DNA of 64,000 bases from Paraspadella gotoi (taxonomy: Eukaryota > Chaetognatha). The stretch spans positions 23,304,776 to 23,368,775 of the forward strand of contig CM119265.1 in NCBI GenBank assembly GCA_051294375.1. The letters run 5' to 3'. Position 1 is the stretch's first letter. Every line of letters starts with the position of its first letter. The notes below the pieces were generated by a model that saw only the letters and a list, made by a program, of their open reading frames with translations, did not search any database and was not told the origin of the DNA. Position numbers and translations under genes: made by a program. Below, one piece after another: positions 1 through 10,404 of the stretch.

Positions 1-38
<38 letters not shown>
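1..38. repeat. (CT)n microsatellite at window edge
   Basis: Pure CT dinucleotide run cut by the window start. Similar GA/CT runs recur in introns across the window. Confidence 0.95.
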
Positions 39-41
<3 letters not shown>

Positions 42-236
42 TCGGAGCCCTACTCCTTCACAGTTAACTTCTCAATCAACGATCATTCAAATCAACTCGT
101 CTTTCCGTCTAATATTTGCTAATAATTGTTCATCCCCACGAAACTGTGTATTCTTGTCATATTCATAATCGATTTTTAATCATGTCGTATTTTCTCATAC
201 TTTCTCTATGATATTAATTTCTCCGCCAACCGCTAG

Positions 237-1224
<988 letters not shown>

Positions 1225-2590
1225 AGGAAGAGTTAGCGGTTGACCTTTTGTCACTTTTGTCTAGTTCCAAAGTTCAACGTCAGAGGTAGGAAGGTTCGAC
1301 TCGAGGCAGTGAAGAAAAATAACAAAAAAGAACAGTCTTGAATTAAACTTTGTATGGATTCTTTCAGAAATGTTGTGTCACAAAGAAAAGTCTATGGTTT
1401 AATTGATTTTATATTAACTACTTATAGTTAAAGGGGAGCAACAAAAGCTAACAGCTTTGATTTCAAATAAAACGTTAGTCTACGTAATAACGACGTATTT
1501 GCATTAATTCAAAACAATTATATAACGAGTTAATAAAAGAAGAGACAAATTATATAACGAGTTAATAAAAGAAAAGACAAATCGATGTTATAATGTGTAC
1601 GTATAATAACTGGAGTTACTTCTTTGCTTATTTTTTTTTAATTATAGTTTTTCTGAGAATATGAAAAGAGAGAGGGGGGGGGGACAGTTGACGACTGAGG
1701 CTTCACAGCTTTCCGTGAAAATGATCTTTATGACTTAGGTCATATTTATGACTAAGGTCTATTCGAGTCGCCAGAAAACAATATCCATTACCCTAAAGCT
1801 ACATTTTCGCGCTTCTCTTCCATTTTTGGTAAAGGATAAAATAGGAAAAAGGATTGAAAAAAATGTGATCCTCTGTGAACGGTTTGGAGGCTTCAATACG
1901 ATTTGTCTCACGTGACTTAGGAAAAGAAGGAAGGAAATCGTTGATCAGTGAGGACCGAGGTTCTCAGCTCCTGGCTTATCTTTTGTTTCATGGGTCAGTT
2001 TACAATTTTCACAAGTAGTTTATTGAAGTTTAAAACAGGTAGCATTAACATTAACAATAATTTTAACATAAGACTTTCTGTAACAAGTTAACAACTACTG
2101 AGATTGCGGTCCCCTTTTTATATTTTCTGGCCTTCAGGGGGTCTTTCAATAATTTTCTTTCACTCTTTCTTTCTCGAGTTATTACGACCGAAACATTTTT
2201 TTCTTTCTCTGCCTTTTCTCAAACCGCAGTTGTCAGTCGTAAATGTCTCTCTCTCCAGTCGAGATTTTAAGTTCCCCCTTTCCCGCTCTGTTCCCTTTTC
2301 AGGAAACGGAATGCATTGCCTTTTTTTTCAGACGATGCTGGAGTCTTTTCAGAGAATTGTTTTTGACTGATGATTTGTAACATTTTGCCAATTTTTTTTT
2401 TATCTTCTTTTAATGATGTAATCCATAATATGGTAATTGTTATTTCTCCGTGCTAATCGTAATTTTTAACTTACCGACTTACATTTAGATCGTATTATAT
2501 TAAGTATTCAATTATTTTTCGTTAAAAGATTTCCCCGCTCGTCTGTTAAAATGTCAACCGATCCACAGGCCCATCATTTTCGCCCAAGAT
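1225..2590. other. AT-rich 3' flank, no gene seen
   Basis: After the stop codon the sequence is AT-rich with short direct repeats, for example tataacgagttaataaaaga twice near 1,520-1,575. An open frame at 2,104-2,370 is Phe/Leu/Ser-rich from T-rich DNA and has no splice or family support. Confidence 0.6.
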
Positions 2591-2597
2591 TTTGTTA

Positions 2598-2599
<2 letters not shown>

Positions 2600-2644
<45 letters not shown>

Positions 2645-2661
2645 CTCTCTCTCTCTCTCTC
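2600..2661. repeat. (CT)n microsatellite
   Basis: CT runs directly before a copy of the internal part of the foldback-type transposon. Confidence 0.9.
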
Positions 2662-2689
2662 ACACGTCTCTCTTTCTCTGCCCAGTTTT

Positions 2690-3470
2690 TAGTCCGAACT
2701 CCTTATTACATATCCCGACTCTATAATCCACTTTGTCGGTCCGTCGGTCCGCCCAATCAATCTTGTCGGGCATTAACTTATATCATGTCAAAACATCGAA
2801 TTATGATAAATTATGCAAAAAAAAATTATTATGTCTGTCTTTCTGTCTGTCTGTCTTTCCGTCCGTCCCTCTTGTCGTCCGTCCCCCTTAGCAAAAAACT
2901 CAAATTACTCGTGAATGGATGATTGGAATGATATTTTTGGTGTGGGTCGGGAAGTGTGTTTATTGAGTTGGATATAAAGTTTCGATGGAATCGTCTGAGT
3001 GGAAATGAGTTTAAATGGAAAAAAAAAAAATTATATATCACTATTTGAACCCCATGTACTCATGAGATGGGGCGATTGACTTAAATTTTTTTATCTAGGT
3101 AGGAAAGTGTGTGATTAAGCTGGAAATTATGTTTTGTTGGAATCGTTTGAGTGGAAATAAGTTTAAATGGGAAAAAAAAACTAATTGATTATGCTTCTTT
3201 TTCCTTTTATATTAAATGTAAATGCAAGATGTATTAATTAATCAAATAATTAATCAGATAATTAATCAATTATTCAATTAATTAATTAATCAATAATTAA
3301 TCAGTCATTTAATAAATCAATTTATTATTTAATAAATCGTTTTTTTATCTATTGATTAATCAATCAATCAATTTATTTCGGCTCAAATTAATTACTTAAT
3401 TAATTGAATTAATTAATAAATTCATTAATTACCGCTAATGACCGTGGGCAGATCCGACATTGTTTGCTCA
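2690..3470 (-). mobile_element. Internal fragment of the foldback-type transposon, reverse orientation
   Basis: This stretch matches, in reverse complement, the internal part of the element at 40,720-43,966. In order it holds the gtcggtccgtcggtccgcc block (compare 43,553-43,575), the region before a GACGGACG run (43,440-43,530), degenerate units containing 'ggaatcgtttgagtggaaat' (compare 42,590-43,400), an ATTAATTA tract, and the inner boundary GGCAGATCCGACATTG near 3,451 (compare 41,010-41,030). The outer inverted repeats are not recognisable here, so this is a truncated or internally rearranged copy. No open frame is credible. Confidence 0.7.
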
Positions 3471-4399
3471 AATTGGTTCCCCTTGTTCTAGTTTCTTCTA
3501 AAAGAAAGTCCGAGTCGGTTTCATTCAAGCTCCAAGACCATGTGCACAGTGTGACTGCGAATAAATTATTTATCAGTTTCCTTATGTAATGTGGATTAAA
3601 AATTACGAAATAAAAAAAACTGTTGATTAAAAATAAATCTAAATGTGAATTTTCTACCATTTATTTTTCTTACGTTCTAATTTTCGAACTTTGAACGAGT
3701 AAAAAAGTAAAAGGATCAAAACTTTGCTACAATCGTGTTAAACGAACTCAAGTGAAAACTGAAAAAAAAAATGATGATAAAAAATAAATAACGACGAACT
3801 ATCGTAAGTACGAAACCTCGAAAACAGATTTCAAGAAATCGGGAAAAAAAGGATTAAATGTGAGCAAATCGTCAAGCGGTAAGATCAATTGTGTTGCTCG
3901 TGGATTCGGGGTAAGTTCATTCACATTCATTGTCATCTCAAAAATTTCGACAAATGTACCGAAATTAGCAATGAATTAGCCAATAGCCATATTATAAATC
4001 TTAGTTCCGTTATATAGTATAATCGCAGTTGAAAACTATTAACTAACGAAATTCAGTTCGTTATTGCAAGCGCGCGAGATATTTTTTTCATTCTTATAAT
4101 CGAATGCTTTGCACCAGTTGTGATTACACGTTTATTGTATAATGTGTAATGTACTTTGTCGGCCTTTCGGTCCCTTTTTTTTAACTGATTTTCGGAGCGT
4201 TAAGATTCACTTTAATGAATTTGTATTATATTTTAACTTGACGATAAAACTGTAAACACGGACAAAACTGACAATCCGTCACCGCTTTACCGGGCTTTGT
4301 CAGTCCTGCAGCAGATTCAGGCCGGAGATCAGTTCTGGTCTGGAGGCCGGGCAAAGTGGGTGGTAGGGGGTCGGGCAAAGTTGCAGATGGTCGGGGGTG

Positions 4400-4400
<1 letters not shown>
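3471..4400. other. No gene recognised
   Basis: AT-rich sequence without a supported open frame, repeat or promoter motif. Confidence 0.5.
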
Positions 4401-4430
<30 letters not shown>

Positions 4431-4633
4431 TATGAATTAGGGAGTGAGCGATAGAGAGCAGGGGGCTAAGAATAGAGAGAGATAGAAGGCGTTGGATGTA
4501 GAAAGCGAGAGAAAAAAGAGAAAAGAAGAGAAAAGAAGAGAAAAGAAAAGAAGAGAAAAGAAGAGAAAAGGCGGGAAAAATTGTGAAATCGTAGAGTCGA
4601 TGAGAGGCAAAAAAAAGGGTAGCAGGGTATGAT
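4401..4633. repeat. GA-rich simple sequence left of a solo LTR
   Basis: GA and GAAAAG-type purine repeats. Long open frames on the minus strand here (Leu/Phe/Ser-rich) are composition artefacts. Confidence 0.8.
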
Positions 4634-5027
4634 TGTAACAGATTGAGAGAGGGAGGGAGTTCCAAAAGGAGGAACGGAGATGGAAAGAGGAAAAGGCGGG
4701 ACGCCAGCCGCGTCGCGCGAGAGTCGCTCGCCGCTTTTCGGACGAAAAAGGAGAAGGAGATAGAGACAGGGAAATAGAAGGAGGAGAAGATATAAAAGGT
4801 GAAGGAAAAAGGAGAGCGACAGTAAAAAGTAAGAGGAAGTAAGCAGTAAAAGAGAGAAAAGTCGTAGACCACCATGCTGTAAAAATATTCTTTTTTGTAT
4901 TATCTACTTGAAATAAAAGAATAAACAAATAAACTCAAAACTACCTTCTTTCTTCTAAAAACTTTTCACGTTGGAACCAAACGGTTCACTTCGAGCTAGC
5001 GAGTTGTTTGTAGCGTTAGATGCTACA
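4634..5027 (+). mobile_element. Solo LTR of the Ty3/gypsy family (LTR-1)
   Basis: Begins TGTAACAGATTGAG and ends GTTAGATGCTACA. The same LTR recurs at 13,948, 15,724, 17,532, 29,419, 39,674 (truncated) and 51,350. It is flanked by a perfect 4-bp duplication, TGAT (4,630-4,633 and 5,028-5,031), with no polypurine tract on the left. That fits a solo LTR left by LTR-LTR recombination. The LTR has a purine-rich left half, a Pol II-like TATAAAAG near 4,790 and AATAAA signals near 4,910. Its 3' end is a small palindrome, TGTAGC(n7)GCTACA. Confidence 0.9.
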
Positions 5028-5629
5028 TGATAGAATCGGGGGGTAAGAGGAAAAGAGAGGAACTTCTTCAGGCAACCGTAATCAAACAGACGTTTGGCGC
5101 CGGCGTGACGAGATGCACACCAAGAATGAAGAGTAGGAACTGAATCCAACCGGAACGGCCACCACTTGTAGCCTAATAGCAGTTATAAGCCTTTCGGTAG
5201 CGGCTTGCGAGTCACTTTCTATCTTCCTTTTGCCAAGATTCTTTTAAATTTTTTCAGTTTTCAATTTGAGTTTCTTTAGTTTATGAGTTCACAGACAGAA
5301 ATTAGACGATTTTAGATTTAAATTTTAACTACGGATCATAAATTTCAGAAAACGCCGGTTGTGAATGGACCGTGAAAGGCTCTTTTTTTTTGAGAGGGTG
5401 GGGAACATCCTAAAGAGTCGAAAACATCACGTGACCACAGGATGGGAGAAGATGAGAGAGAAGTAAGCGGCAAGACGAAGAGTAGGAAAGGACGAAAGGG
5501 GAAAATTTCACATTACTATTAGAATAATTTACTACATTTATTCATTGTCATTGTTTGTTAGTTTTTTTTTTCAATATCAAAGAGAAAGCTATAACTATAA
5601 CGAGAAGGAATGTAATAATATTCAAAATC
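5028..5629. other. No gene recognised
   Basis: AT-rich sequence between the solo LTR and the polymerase fragment, with no supported feature. Confidence 0.5.
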
Positions 5630-6560
5630 TCAAGGGAAATTGTTGACCCCTGGGAGCTCGGGGCTGCCATCCGCCTTCCGCCCCTCCCGCCGCTTCCCCT
5701 TGGTCTCTCTCGTGTTCGCGCCCGTCCACTTTGTCTGGAAAAGGTTGGGAGCGTGGGTTAGAGTGGACAGAGGCCGGGTTAGTGTGGTCAAGGGGGAGAT
5801 CGAGATCGGAATCAGGTGAGCGAGATCTGAGGTCTCTTTCAGAGGAGAGGGAGGCCTCGCTGGATCGTTTAGTAATCTTCTAAGAACCGAGGCCTCCAAT
5901 TCAATCTCTTCTTCCTTCTGAACGAGCTGAGCATTCTCTTGAACGGTTTCTGTGTCGAAAGTTATTAAAAACGGTTGCTTATAAAACACCTTGTAACATT
6001 CAAACCATTTAATTGTGCCCGGTTTGGGCATGACCACCGTCTGAGGAGAGACCAGATTGTAACAAGCGACTTCATGGTTTCTTAATTGATCTTTAAACCT
6101 GTAAGGGGTTAGATAATTTCGATAATAAAATAATCTTGAGTTATTGGCGCTATTAGTGGAACCAAACAATTGAGAAATGTCTCTGATCAAAACAAAATGT
6201 TGCGAATTGCCGTTTCTTAATAGTAAAAGATCGACGGTACGAATTCCATCCTCGAACCACCTGCTCTTAGAAACTCTAAGAGGGTAAAACCATTTTCGCT
6301 TCCTAATCAACCTTAGTTTCTCTTTCCTTGCTCGAATCGAACGTCTTGGGTGGGTTCGTCGTCGTCTTCATCTCCATCCGCGTTTTGGGCAGGAAAATAA
6401 TTTCGTTCTCGGCGACATCGTCGTTCTCTTCCTCGTCAATAGCGAAAACATTGACAGCCAAAGAAGGATTCAGATTTTCCAACTTGTTCAAGTCTCTCAC
6501 CCAGAGTATTTATTCCGTCTAAATATTTATAATAGGCCGAAGGTCGGTTGGGATTACTAC
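5630..6560 (-). pseudogene. Broken PolB-type mobile-element polymerase fragment, copy 1
   Basis: Read on the minus strand, two overlapping frames join near 6,300-6,310. The first part has PSAYYKYLDGINT and LNPSLAVNVFAIDEEEND. The second has KWFYPLRVSKSRWFEDGIRT, NSQHFVLIRDISQLFGS, a degenerate knuckle around HEVACYN, and then MPKPGTIKWFECY and PFLITFDTET. This order (YYKYLD, sNVFaiDe, YPLRiSK, HyvLIrdlSrLl, knuckle, exonuclease-I motif DxE in FDTET) is the N-terminal part of protein-primed family B polymerases of Polinton/Maverick-type elements. The match is from recalled motifs, not a search. The polymerase domain itself is absent. The fragment is frameshifted and its upstream end fuses to a gag remnant near 6,565. 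Confidence 0.6.
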
Positions 6561-6574
6561 AAACTGGAACTTGT

Positions 6575-6905
6575 CCGCGCCTTACCAGGCTTTCACTGTT
6601 GGTCGGAGACTGAGTTACACGGCAGGAGATATTCGGCAGCTGATGGGGGCGGTGATGGAAGAACTCAACATTCAACAACCGATCAGAGGCAAGTGATGTG
6701 GCATTGGTGGAGGAGCTGGTCGATGAGGTGGCAAGCAAGCCGGCTGGGGCTTCCGCAGAGAGCGAGGAGGAGGGAGCAGCAGGAGGAGTGCCGGCAGCTC
6801 AGGGTACATCAGGGCACCCGGTGGCTGCGGTGGAGGTTCCGGTCGCCGCTGGAGGGAGCAGCACAACGCTCGTCCCCTTTTCCCTTACCACTAAATCGAG
6901 CTAAC
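6575..6905 (+). pseudogene. Ty3/gypsy gag fragment
   Basis: Homologous over about 300 bp to 16,545-16,860 inside the 15.7-18.0 kb element. Both share a ttaccaggctttcactgtt block, a 'gtgatggaagaactcaac' block coding VMEELN, and a 3' block gtcgccgctggagggagcag. The frame is interrupted. This is an N-terminal gag remnant of the same retroelement family, bounded on the left by the PolB fragment and on the right by transposon DNA. Confidence 0.65.
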
Positions 6906-6945
6906 TCTTTAAGTAACTGAGACTAAACAAAATAAGGAGACGAGA

Positions 6946-7240
6946 TTTTTAAGCTGAAAATTAATTTTTTATATTAAATATAGTTTTTTAAATTTTTAAC
7001 CCACTTAATGAAAGAATTTTTAAAATGATTTATATTTTTTTTTATCAACTTTTGACAAGGAATTCAAATCTGCAATCAAAATTAAGAAAAGCCTATTTTG
7101 AAATTTTTCGATTTTATAAGAATAGTACTATATATAAATATAGCCTACTGCGAAAATTAAAAAATATAAAATTAATTTTTTTTACAAATTAATGTTCACT
7201 GATGGTATGTTGTTCATAATTGACTTTTAGAATTTTATGA
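6946..7240 (+). mobile_element. Second copy of the transposon right inverted repeat
   Basis: Matches 43,643-43,940 with small indels. Shared landmarks are aagctgaaaat, atattaaatatagttttt, tcaacttttgac, agcctactgcgaaaatt and ttcactgatggtatgttgttcat. It runs into the N gap at 7,241, so the terminus and flanking duplication cannot be seen. Confidence 0.8.
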
Positions 7241-7478
7241 NNNNNNNNNNNNNNNNNNNNNNNNNNNNNNNNNNNNNNNNNNNNNNNNNNNNNNNNNNNN
7301 NNNNNNNNNNNNNNNNNNNNNNNNNNNNNNNNNNNNNNNNNNNNNNNNNNNNNNNNNNNNNNNNNNNNNNNNNNNNNNNNNNNNNNNNNNNNNNNNNNNN
7401 NNNNNNNNNNNNNNNNNNNNNNNNNNNNNNNNNNNNNNNNNNNNNNNNNNNNNNNNNNNNNNNNNNNNNNNNNNNNNN
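7241..7478. other. Assembly gap (N)
   Basis: 238 unresolved bases. Confidence 1.
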
Positions 7479-8399
7479 TACCTAGAAAGCAGATAATAAT
7501 TCGACATTTTTTTCTCAAAAAAAACCTCTACGTCAATGTTTATTATGGCGTAGATATGAAGAATTATTAAACACAGGAAACAGTCAATGACATAATCGAA
7601 ATAACATAATCAAAATCAATAATCAATAACAATCAAAAAGTAACAATGTCAAACAATACATGGTGACAATTTTACAAGCGCCGGTAGAAATACGCTGTCA
7701 TTTGCAAACAAGTGGTTATTTCATTGATTTTAAAAATTAATTGAGTAGAACATATTAAAGTCATTTGTGTTAAAATTTTATAGTGGTCAGTTAAGATATG
7801 CCTGGGCAATGAGTGGAGAAAGTTGGCTTGTAAAATCGGGTTTCATTTTCTAACTCACTTTTTTAGATTCAATTTTTTTTCTTACTTTCAGTAAGTTTTC
7901 TGAAGAAATTTAAAATAATAATAATAATATTATCTTGAAAGCCTTTCAAATCTAAAGAGAATGACATACTTGCAAATACCGTAGTATAAAATTTAACCGG
8001 CCCAGCTTTAATTTAAGTAGGATACTCAAAAACAAGACATCTTTCCAAAAATCAATAGCTGGAGGGTAAATTTAAGATTTTTATCAAATTGTGATGGCTA
8101 TCTTAAATCTCCTTTTTTCAGGCTTTTCATGATACTTATATAAATAATAATATTTTATGTTATATAATTTAATCAGTCATATATTTTAAAAAAAGATTTG
8201 AAGTTTTAGATAATTAACTTTTAACTCTCTTAATTGAACCAAGGCTGGGCAGCTTAATTTTTATGTTAAAGCTTTCGTAAGTATATCATTCTCTTCATTT
8301 TTTAAGGGCTTTCTGAGGATATTAATATTGTTAATATCTTAATAAATACTTGTTTAAAAAAGAGCTAACCTTACTCAGGAGAAATATAAAGCTGTATCT
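7479..8399. other. AT-rich, no gene recognised
   Basis: AT-rich sequence between a gap and a reverse transcriptase remnant. Given its flanks it is probably mobile-element-derived, but no motif was found. Confidence 0.5.
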
Positions 8400-8803
8400 A
8401 GAGGAGAATGGGATTGGGAAAAACTCATTTGGTAGAGCATCACATTGAAATGGACAAGACCAAACCAGGTCATGAGGCTATTGTCGACCCTCCTTGACGT
8501 TATCCTCTAGAAAAACAAAAGGCTATCAGAGAACATATTGAAAAACTTAGAGAGAACAATATAATTGAGGCCTGTAAAAGTAGCCATCGCGCTTTTCCCG
8601 TCTTGGCGAGCAAGCGGAAAAAGGATGGGACTTTGGAAAAAAATGCCCGTATGGCTATAGATTACAGAAAATTAAATAGTTATACGATTCCAGTGTCCGC
8701 TTTAATACCAAATATGGCGGATGTTTATCATGAGTGTTTCAGGAATGGAAACCGTTGTTTTCATCTATCGACCTCACAAGTGCATTTTTCAATGTGGTTT
8801 TGG
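8400..8803 (+). pseudogene. Ty3/gypsy reverse transcriptase N-terminal fragment
   Basis: The translation shows THLVEHHIEMDKTKPG, RYPLEKQKAIREHIEKLREN, NIIEACKSSHRAFPV, KKDGT, MAIDYRKLNSYTIP and, after a 1-base frame change near 8,735, SSIDLTSAFFNVVLD. These are the conserved N-terminal RT blocks of Ty3/gypsy elements: PLEKQ linker, IiEa.SS.aFPV, DYRKLN, and the first catalytic Asp in IDLTSAF. An in-frame TGA near 8,497 and the frameshift make it non-functional. The YxDD block, RNase H and integrase are missing, and the fragment stops where the 8,804-8,840 transposon-end match begins. Confidence 0.85.
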
Positions 8804-8840
8804 ATTTAGAATTTTCATATGTAACTTTCACTACGCCTTA
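8804..8840 (+). mobile_element. Isolated transposon terminus fused to RT
   Basis: About 36 bases match the right terminus of the element ending at 43,966 at all but about one position, ending CACTACGCCTTA. The upstream base belongs to the RT fragment and the downstream sequence is unrelated. Confidence 0.7.
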
Positions 8841-8856
8841 CTATACATATATACAT

Positions 8857-9168
8857 TTAAGAGAAAGAGCCGCGGCCGTGCCCGCGCGGCCAACTCGACC
8901 CGCCGTGGCCGCCATTTCCGCGACCATGCCCCCGCGTGTCACCGCGCGCCCCACCTCCACCGAGGCGGTGCACGCATGTCGGGTTATTAACATCCCCGGC
9001 GATGCCGCACGGAGTTGGATAGAGGTGGGCGTCGGCGCATGGAGACGGCCGTGGCCGCCATCTGGGCACCATTGTAGCCATAGGGCGGCGCGTGATGCTG
9101 CTCTTCCAGCTGATCGCGGCTATGACCCTGCCCCCGCGGCGCAGCGTGATGATGGCGCCCCCCTTTAC
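8857..9168 (-). other. GC-rich stretch with an RGG-like reading frame
   Basis: The GC content rises sharply here. The minus strand holds a Gly/Arg/His-rich frame (RGHGRGNGGHGGSSWPRGHG). It lies directly 3' of the two-exon minus-strand frame at 9,169-10,345, and a good donor (GTAAGT) overlaps that frame's stop codon, so this could be a further exon. It could equally be non-coding GC-rich DNA. Confidence 0.25.
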
Positions 9169-10345
9169 TTACACTGGACGTTGGAGAGGTAGACGCCCGT
9201 CGCCTGCCCACACGGTGCCGGGTGCGGGCAGGTCGCCGACGTAAATTCGGGAGGGCGTGGCCGCCCCAACAACTGCCTCGGGGACAATCTCAGAGGCGCC
9301 ACCTCCGGCGACGACGAGGACCTGCTCGCCGGGATTAACAATCCGGTAGTAGCGCAGGTCTCCCGCCGCCGCTGCTCCGTCTGAGACCGCCGAGGCGGGC
9401 CCAGTATAAGTGGAGCTGCCGACGGACTCCATGGTGCTAAAATAAAGAAATTTTTTTTGATAACAAAAAAGGCGAAAATTGGTTAAAAAAAAATCATATA
9501 TAACTTTGGTCACCCCTCAAAAAATTATCCATTCCCACCCCTTTCTGTTCAGCCTCTTAGATATTATGATTTTTCATTAATGACTTTCTAACAGAAATGA
9601 TGTGTGATATCTATTAGAAAACTAGGACAGATAGTAATCTAACCTTGTGTTGTATAGATGCTCCCTCTATTTCCAGAAGACAACACTGACTTCCCCTTCC
9701 CAAATTGAATTATTAGATAAATAAAACATTTTTAAGAAAGAAAGCAATATATATTTGATTAAATAATAAGATTAAATACTAAATCCTTCATAAAATATAA
9801 AAATAGAAAATAGTGAAACAAGTAATTTGCAAATTTTCATAAACAAAAGTCAAAAGATTTTTGAAACCGAAAAAAAAAAGAAAAAAGAAAAAAATATACA
9901 ATTGTTATTACAATTACAAAAAAACACTTAAGCAAAATGATAGTGATAATTAACATATCAAAATAAACAAATAAAACTGATAACAATAGAAACTTGAGCA
10001 AAATAAAAGGGGGAAAGAAGAAGATGAAGGAAATATAAAAATGATCACACACCTGGAGATCAGGGCCTGCACCATCCGGCACAAGTCCGGGTAGGTGAGG
10101 CCCGATACAGACTGCGACGCCAGGGTCGCAGACCGGATGAGGGCCCAGACGCCGCGGGTAAGATAAGGCAGGCCCGCGTCGGTTATCCGGCCGAGCAACT
10201 CGGCGTGGATGATCTCCCGAAGGAGATCAAAGTTTCCTGGGGCACCCCCGGCGGATGGAGCCAATGCCCTGCAGTTCCCGATTGCAGGGGGACGGGCACT
10301 GCCCGTGCGGCGCCGGTGCAATGCCTTTCGGCGCCGTGTCCCTTG
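9169..10345 (-). CDS. Two-exon minus-strand frame, unknown function
   Basis: The first segment (about 10,341 down to 10,053) codes NFDLLREIIHAELLGRITDA and LTRGVWALIRSATLASQSVS and ends at a don­or GTGTGT after VQALIS. The second (9,436 down to 9,169) follows a TTTCTTTATTTTAG acceptor in matching phase. It codes STMESVGSS, RYYRIVNPGEQVLVVAGGG, EAVVGAATPSRIYVGDL and LPLQRPV-stop. A diverged copy of the second segment lies at 37,402-37,575 with the same RIY.G and QRP-stop. No family was recognised. It lies on the same strand as antisense gene copy A, but homology between copy A and the other copies breaks near 10,360, so it is probably a different gene fused downstream. Confidence 0.45.
9437..10052. 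other. AT-rich intron of the two-exon frame
   Basis: AT-rich sequence between the two minus-strand exons, with no other feature. Confidence 0.4.
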
Positions 10346-10404
10346 TTGGGATTCTCATTCTCATATAAATTATAAATATACAAAGAATTGTTCCAGGCTC
10401 TTAC

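Noticed and set aside
2104-2370. 88-codon Phe/Leu/Ser-rich plus-strand frame
   Set aside because: T-rich composition explains it; no splice sites, family motif or second copy.
4300-4928. Long minus-strand frames, Leu/Phe/Ser-rich
   Set aside because: They lie in purine-rich LTR and GA-repeat sequence read backwards, and the same false frames recur in every LTR copy.
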